DNA from: an uncultured Lachnospiraceae bacterium
Lineage (GTDB): Bacteria > Bacillota_A > Clostridia > Lachnospirales > Lachnospiraceae
Reading direction: 5' to 3'
Length of the DNA stretch: 7,626 nt
Assembly: GCA_905200565.1 (NCBI GenBank)
Contig: CAJKKX010000101.1
Span: 1 to 7,626 of the forward strand
A model generated the notes under the pieces. That model searched no databases and had not been told where the DNA came from. It saw nothing but the letters and a program-made list of their open reading frames with translations. Shown here piece by piece: positions 4,143 to 7,626 of the stretch (its first letter is position 1; each line of letters begins with the position of its first letter). The translations under genes and the position numbers were made by a program.

Positions 4143-6725
4143 TTAGCAGGTTGCGCCGCCTTTTAAGTGCTTCTGAGCGGTGAGATTTTCGTTCTTTCTG
4201 GAAAGAAGATCATCAGCAAGAAGCTGTTCCTGTACGTTTTCGAAGCCAATACGGGATACCGTGTCAGCAAAACGTTCGCCTGTAATTCCCTGCTCACGGA
4301 AGAGAAGGATTGCTTTTTCAACGACTGCCAGGACTTCCTCTTTGTCCGTAAAGATTTTGTCCAGATAGCGTCCTCTTGCAATTTTTTTACCCCATCTTCC
4401 GCCGATGTAAACGCGGTATCCGTTGGTGTATTGCTCAAATGCTTTAAACGGACATTTCCCGATACATCTTCCGCAGTGGTTGCAGGCTTCCGGATCAACA
4501 GAAACCTTGCCGTCTATCAGTTTTGCTACGTGAATCGGACAATTCTTTTCAATCTGGCAGACTTTACAGCCCTTGCATTTATCCATATCAATTTCAGGTA
4601 CTCTCTGACCGATGATACCCAGGTCGTTTAAATCCGGTTTTACACAGTTATTTGGACATCCGCCAACGGCAATTTTAAATTTGTGCGGCAGCTTTACATC
4701 GCTGTAGCCTACAAAGAACCGATTATGGATTTCATTGGAAAGATCAAAGGTGTCGATCAGACCGTACTGGCAGGTAGTTCCTTTACAGGATACGACCGGG
4801 CGGACTTTCGAGCCGGTTCCGCCTGTCTGTAAGCCGAACTGCATCAGATATTCACGAATCGGTTCGATATTTTCGAAAGGAACGCCCTGGATTTCCAGTG
4901 TCATACGAGAAGTCATCGTAATTTCCCCATTGCCGAAAAGTTCTGCGGCTTCGGTCACGGCACGGCTTTCTTCTGCGGTGATTTTACCGTTTCTGGTGAT
5001 CACGCGGCAGTTGAAGTGATCTCCGGTCAGTTTATCCTGGAGGAATCCCAGCGCTTTTACCCGTGTCACTTCATCAGCGGATATTTTTCCGACAGGGTTT
5101 TTCACGCGCACATCGTTAAAGAAGGTCGCGCCTTCCAGAACGACCGTATTGGTATATCCGAAATGACGCAGGCGATTCTGGAGGAAATAGCCTCTTTTCC
5201 CTTTTGCACAGACAAGAAGAAGCTTTTCGTCTTTGGCAATGCCAGGAAGCTCGCCGTTCACTTTCGTAAGGTCCACAAAGTCAGCGCCGTGAATGGAGGG
5301 AACAGGAGCTGCGTCAATCACACGGTATTTGTCTGCTTTTCCGGCGGCGTATTCGGCGGGCGTCATGCTGACAAGCGTTCCCTGTATTTTGTTCAGAAGA
5401 ATATAGACCGCCTGGACAAATGGATGAATTGCGGTAGAAAATGGCGGAGCGTAAGCAAAATCCGCAGTTTCAAAGTCTTCCAGCGCTGCATTCATAGAAA
5501 TACCCATAACTGCGATGTCGACCATTTTGTCTACTGCGCCAGGGCCGAAAACCTGTGCGCCCAAAAGTTTGCGTGTCGTTTTATCGGCGATCAGTTTCGT
5601 GATAAAGAAAGAGGAGTCCGGATAATAGTGCGCCTTGTCATCCGTTACGGCCAGAGCTGTGATGACGTCATAGCCGGCTTCTTTCGCCTGTGCTTCGGTC
5701 AGTCCGGTACGTCCGCAGTTCAGACCTGGCAGCTTCGCAACGGCGGTACCAAGAACGCCGGGGAATGTCTTTGCTTTACCGGAAAGAATCTGTGCAAGCG
5801 TGCGGCCTTCCAGATTTGCAGAGGAACCCATAGGCGCCCACTTTGCTTCTCCGGTAATACGGTTTGTCACCATCACGCAGTCGCCGGCGGCATAGACGTC
5901 CGGAAGGTTGGTTTTTAGCTGTGCGTCAACCTTGATGGTTCCCTTGAACATATCAATTCCGCTGTCCGCCAGAAAACCGGTATTTGGACGGATACCGGCT
6001 GCTGCTACGAGAAGCGTACACGGAAGGGCGCCGGAGGAGGTTTTTACACCTGTCACATGGTCGTCACCGAGGACTGCTTCCGCTTTTGTGCTGGTAATGA
6101 CACGGATTCCTTCCCGGACGAGATGTTTTTTTACATAGCCTGCCATTTCCGGATCAAGAATGTTTGGCATGACCTGGGAAGCAAAATCAATAACGGTAAC
6201 AGAGATTCCCTGCGCTTTCAAATTTTCAGCAACCTCAAGGCCGATAAAGCCTGCGCCGATGACAACCGCTTTTTTGACATTGTTTTCTTCAATATAAGAG
6301 CGCATCGTCATGGCATCTTCCGGCGTCCGCATTTTAAATACGCCTGTTTTGTCCATGCCGTCTACTGGAGGTACTGCGGCGGAGGCGCCGACAGCGATTA
6401 CCAGACGATCATAGGAATAAGTTTCCATTTCTCCGTTTTCCAGATTTTTGGCCTGTACGGTTTTAGCGGCGCTGTCTAATTTTACGGCTTCCCTTCCGGT
6501 ATAAACGGTTACTCCGGTGAGGGCGGCAAATTTCTGCGGGGTGTTGACGATAAGCTCGCCCGGTTCCTCGATCAGTCCGCCTACATAATAGGGAAGTCCG
6601 CAGCCGGCATAAGAAATATCTTTATCCTTTGTGATTAATGTAACGTCGATGCTGCGGTCTTCACGTTTTAACTTTGCCGCTGTTTTTGTTCCGGCTGCGA
6701 CGCCGCCGATGATTAAGACTTTCAT
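4143..6725 (-). CDS. Trimodular fusion: CoA-disulfide reductase-like flavoprotein, rhodanese, siroheme sulfite/nitrite reductase
   Basis: This 860-residue protein joins three modules. Residues 1-445 are a pyridine nucleotide-disulfide oxidoreductase of the CoA-disulfide/persulfide reductase type: FAD motif GGVAAG (7-12), redox Cys42 in SYAGCGLPYYVGG, NAD(P)H motif GAGFIGLE (157-164), second FAD motif YAAGD (278-282) and FAYAPPFS (423-430). Asp180 at the end of the second strand hints at NADH. Residues about 467-535 are rhodanese-like, with active loop CAKGKR (Cys506). Residues about 548-840 are a siroheme/[4Fe-4S] reductase: TSRMTLEIQGVP (605-616), cluster cysteines 647, 652, 690 and 694, and basic HKFK (681-684) before GGCPNNC. 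Two ferredoxin clusters are embedded (Cys717, 720, 723, 729 and 748, 751, 754, 758), followed by IGGRWGKK. No signal peptide is visible, so it is likely cytoplasmic. Reduction of persulfide, polysulfide or sulfite is inferred. GGAGG (6733-6737) precedes the ATG by 7 nt. Confidence 0.9.
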   Translation of the reverse strand: MKVLIIGGVAAGTKTAAKLKREDRSIDVTLITKDKDISYAGCGLPYYVGGLIEEPGELIVNTPQKFAALTGVTVYTGREAVKLDSAAKTVQAKNLENGEMETYSYDRLVIAVGASAAVPPVDGMDKTGVFKMRTPEDAMTMRSYIEENNVKKAVVIGAGFIGLEVAENLKAQGISVTVIDFASQVMPNILDPEMAGYVKKHLVREGIRVITSTKAEAVLGDDHVTGVKTSSGALPCTLLVAAAGIRPNTGFLADSGIDMFKGTIKVDAQLKTNLPDVYAAGDCVMVTNRITGEAKWAPMGSSANLEGRTLAQILSGKAKTFPGVLGTAVAKLPGLNCGRTGLTEAQAKEAGYDVITALAVTDDKAHYYPDSSFFITKLIADKTTRKLLGAQVFGPGAVDKMVDIAVMGISMNAALEDFETADFAYAPPFSTAIHPFVQAVYILLNKIQGTLVSMTPAEYAAGKADKYRVIDAAPVPSIHGADFVDLTKVNGELPGIAKDEKLLLVCAKGKRGYFLQNRLRHFGYTNTVVLEGATFFNDVRVKNPVGKISADEVTRVKALGFLQDKLTGDHFNCRVITRNGKITAEESRAVTEAAELFGNGEITMTSRMTLEIQGVPFENIEPIREYLMQFGLQTGGTGSKVRPVVSCKGTTCQYGLIDTFDLSNEIHNRFFVGYSDVKLPHKFKIAVGGCPNNCVKPDLNDLGIIGQRVPEIDMDKCKGCKVCQIEKNCPIHVAKLIDGKVSVDPEACNHCGRCIGKCPFKAFEQYTNGYRVYIGGRWGKKIARGRYLDKIFTDKEEVLAVVEKAILLFREQGITGERFADTVSRIGFENVQEQLLADDLLSRKNENLTAQKHLKGGATC

Positions 6726-7626
6726 GGTTGTACCTCCATAGCTTTTTCTTTGATCTTTTGCATAATTTGGAAGATTTCAAGGTAATCTTTATAAAAAATA
6801 GAATCTTTTCTCCAGATAAAGGAAAAATCATGTGTGATATTCATGTCCTTGATCTGTATTTCGCACAGCCGGCCTTCTTTCAATTCCTGCCTGACTGCCG
6901 TTTCGTAAAGAAACGTAATGCCGCAGCCGCATTCCGTAAGCTGTTTGATGAGATCGACGCTTCCGGCTTCTACAAGAGCAGAAAAATCAGTCACTTCCAG
7001 GCTTTTCATTTCCAGATAGCGTTCCAGGATATTCCGGGTGCCGGAACCGGCTTCTCTCGTAATGAGACGTTTGCCAAGAACCTGCTCAATCGTGTAGGTT
7101 CCCTTTGAATAAGAATCTTCTGCCGAGCATACGGCGATATACCGTTCGACGGCATAGAGCTTATGATGGTAAATATCCCTGGGGAAATTGCCTTCTACAA
7201 GCGCAAAATCAATGGTTCCGTTTTCCAGTTCCTGTAAAAGCTTTCTGGTGTTTCCTACGGATAACAGCATAGAACAGTTCGGATCCTTTCTCAACCAGAA
7301 AGAGATGCTTTTCGAAGCTTCAAATTCTGCAATCGTGAGGGTCAGCCCCATTTTCAGAGAACGCTTTTTGTGAGCGGTTTCCTGCATTTTTTCCTTCAGA
7401 CAGGAAATGTCGTGTGTCATCGTGGCGGCAGAATTTTTTAAAAGCTCTCCTGCGGGAGTCAGATGTATCTTCTTTCTCTGACAGATGAACAGCCGCGTTC
7501 CATAAGTATCCTCCAGCCATCGAATGTGCTGCGAGACGGTAGGCTGTGTGATATTCAGATGTTGGGCGGCTTTTGTAAAATTCATGCACCGGCACACTTC
7601 CAGGAAGGTTTCGATTCTGAAATCCA
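6722..7626 (-). CDS. LysR-type transcriptional regulator (start codon cut by one base)
   Basis: Read on the minus strand, the window edge supplies TG GAT TTC AGA, so an ATG whose A lies just outside would give MDFRIETFLEVCRCMNF, the classic LysR opening, and a 301-residue protein of normal length. The helix-turn-helix spans about residues 18-40 (FTKAAQHLNITQPTVSQHI), followed by the LTPAGELL linker. The effector domain (about 90-295) has TREAGSGTR (190-198), an anion/effector-loop motif typical of the CysL/CbbR-like branch, whose known members control sulfur or carbon assimilation. The gene ends in an ATGA overlap with the fusion reductase, so it is probably cotranscribed and may control its own operon; the promoter is outside the window. 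Nine cysteines, including Cys233 and Cys235, are notable. The family is certain; the effector is inferred. Confidence 0.93.
   Translation of the reverse strand, partial: DFRIETFLEVCRCMNFTKAAQHLNITQPTVSQHIRWLEDTYGTRLFICQRKKIHLTPAGELLKNSAATMTHDISCLKEKMQETAHKKRSLKMGLTLTIAEFEASKSISFWLRKDPNCSMLLSVGNTRKLLQELENGTIDFALVEGNFPRDIYHHKLYAVERYIAVCSAEDSYSKGTYTIEQVLGKRLITREAGSGTRNILERYLEMKSLEVTDFSALVEAGSVDLIKQLTECGCGITFLYETAVRQELKEGRLCEIQIKDMNITHDFSFIWRKDSIFYKDYLEIFQIMQKIKEKAMEVQP

Noticed and set aside
5016..5918. A 300-residue open frame on the plus strand opposite the fusion reductase
   Set aside because: It lies wholly antisense to a well-supported gene, has no ribosome binding site or recognisable domain, and its composition (many Cys, His, Arg) is typical of a shadow frame.
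1..7626. CRISPR array, tRNA or rRNA genes
   Set aside because: No regularly spaced repeats, cloverleaf or rRNA signature was seen on either strand.

Overview
The window looks like chromosome from a Gram-positive anaerobe of the class Clostridia, most likely Lachnospiraceae-like. The evidence is strong AGGAGG ribosome binding sites, several GTG starts, a secG-rnr-smpB gene order typical of Firmicutes, and a sulfur/redox enzyme built around iron-sulfur clusters. The taxonomic placement is inference; no rRNA gene or other marker is present.

Left part (1-967): the window opens inside the 3' end of a small serine recombinase (resolvase/invertase family), of which only the DNA-binding C-terminus is visible. 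A 152-bp gap follows. It holds a likely sigma-A promoter, an 8-bp inverted repeat over the predicted transcription start, and a 12-bp exact direct repeat. The next gene encodes a 187-residue, highly charged, helical protein of unknown function.

Middle part (974-4118, plus strand): this is a housekeeping cluster for protein export and RNA/translation quality control. secG has its own consensus promoter and a strong intrinsic terminator. rnr (RNase R) and smpB (tmRNA-binding protein) follow, with zero bases between the rnr stop and the smpB GTG start, and a GC-rich terminator closes the unit. RNase R and SmpB act together in trans-translation, where stalled ribosomes are rescued and defective mRNA is degraded. 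ssrA (tmRNA) is not in the window. Between secG and rnr lies an approximately 90-bp element of interlocking inverted repeats that no gene explains.

Right part (4143-7626, minus strand): a two-gene unit is transcribed toward the housekeeping cluster. First comes a LysR-type regulator whose start codon lies one base beyond the window edge. It overlaps by ATGA an 860-residue enzyme that joins three normally separate modules: a CoA-disulfide reductase-like FAD/NAD(P)H flavoprotein, a rhodanese-like domain, and a siroheme sulfite/nitrite reductase with an embedded 2x[4Fe-4S] ferredoxin domain. The architecture suggests one polypeptide moving electrons from NAD(P)H through FAD and Fe-S clusters to a siroheme, handling persulfide sulfur on the way. 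The regulator would be a local sensor for it. This fusion is the most interesting item in the window; its substrate is inferred, not shown.
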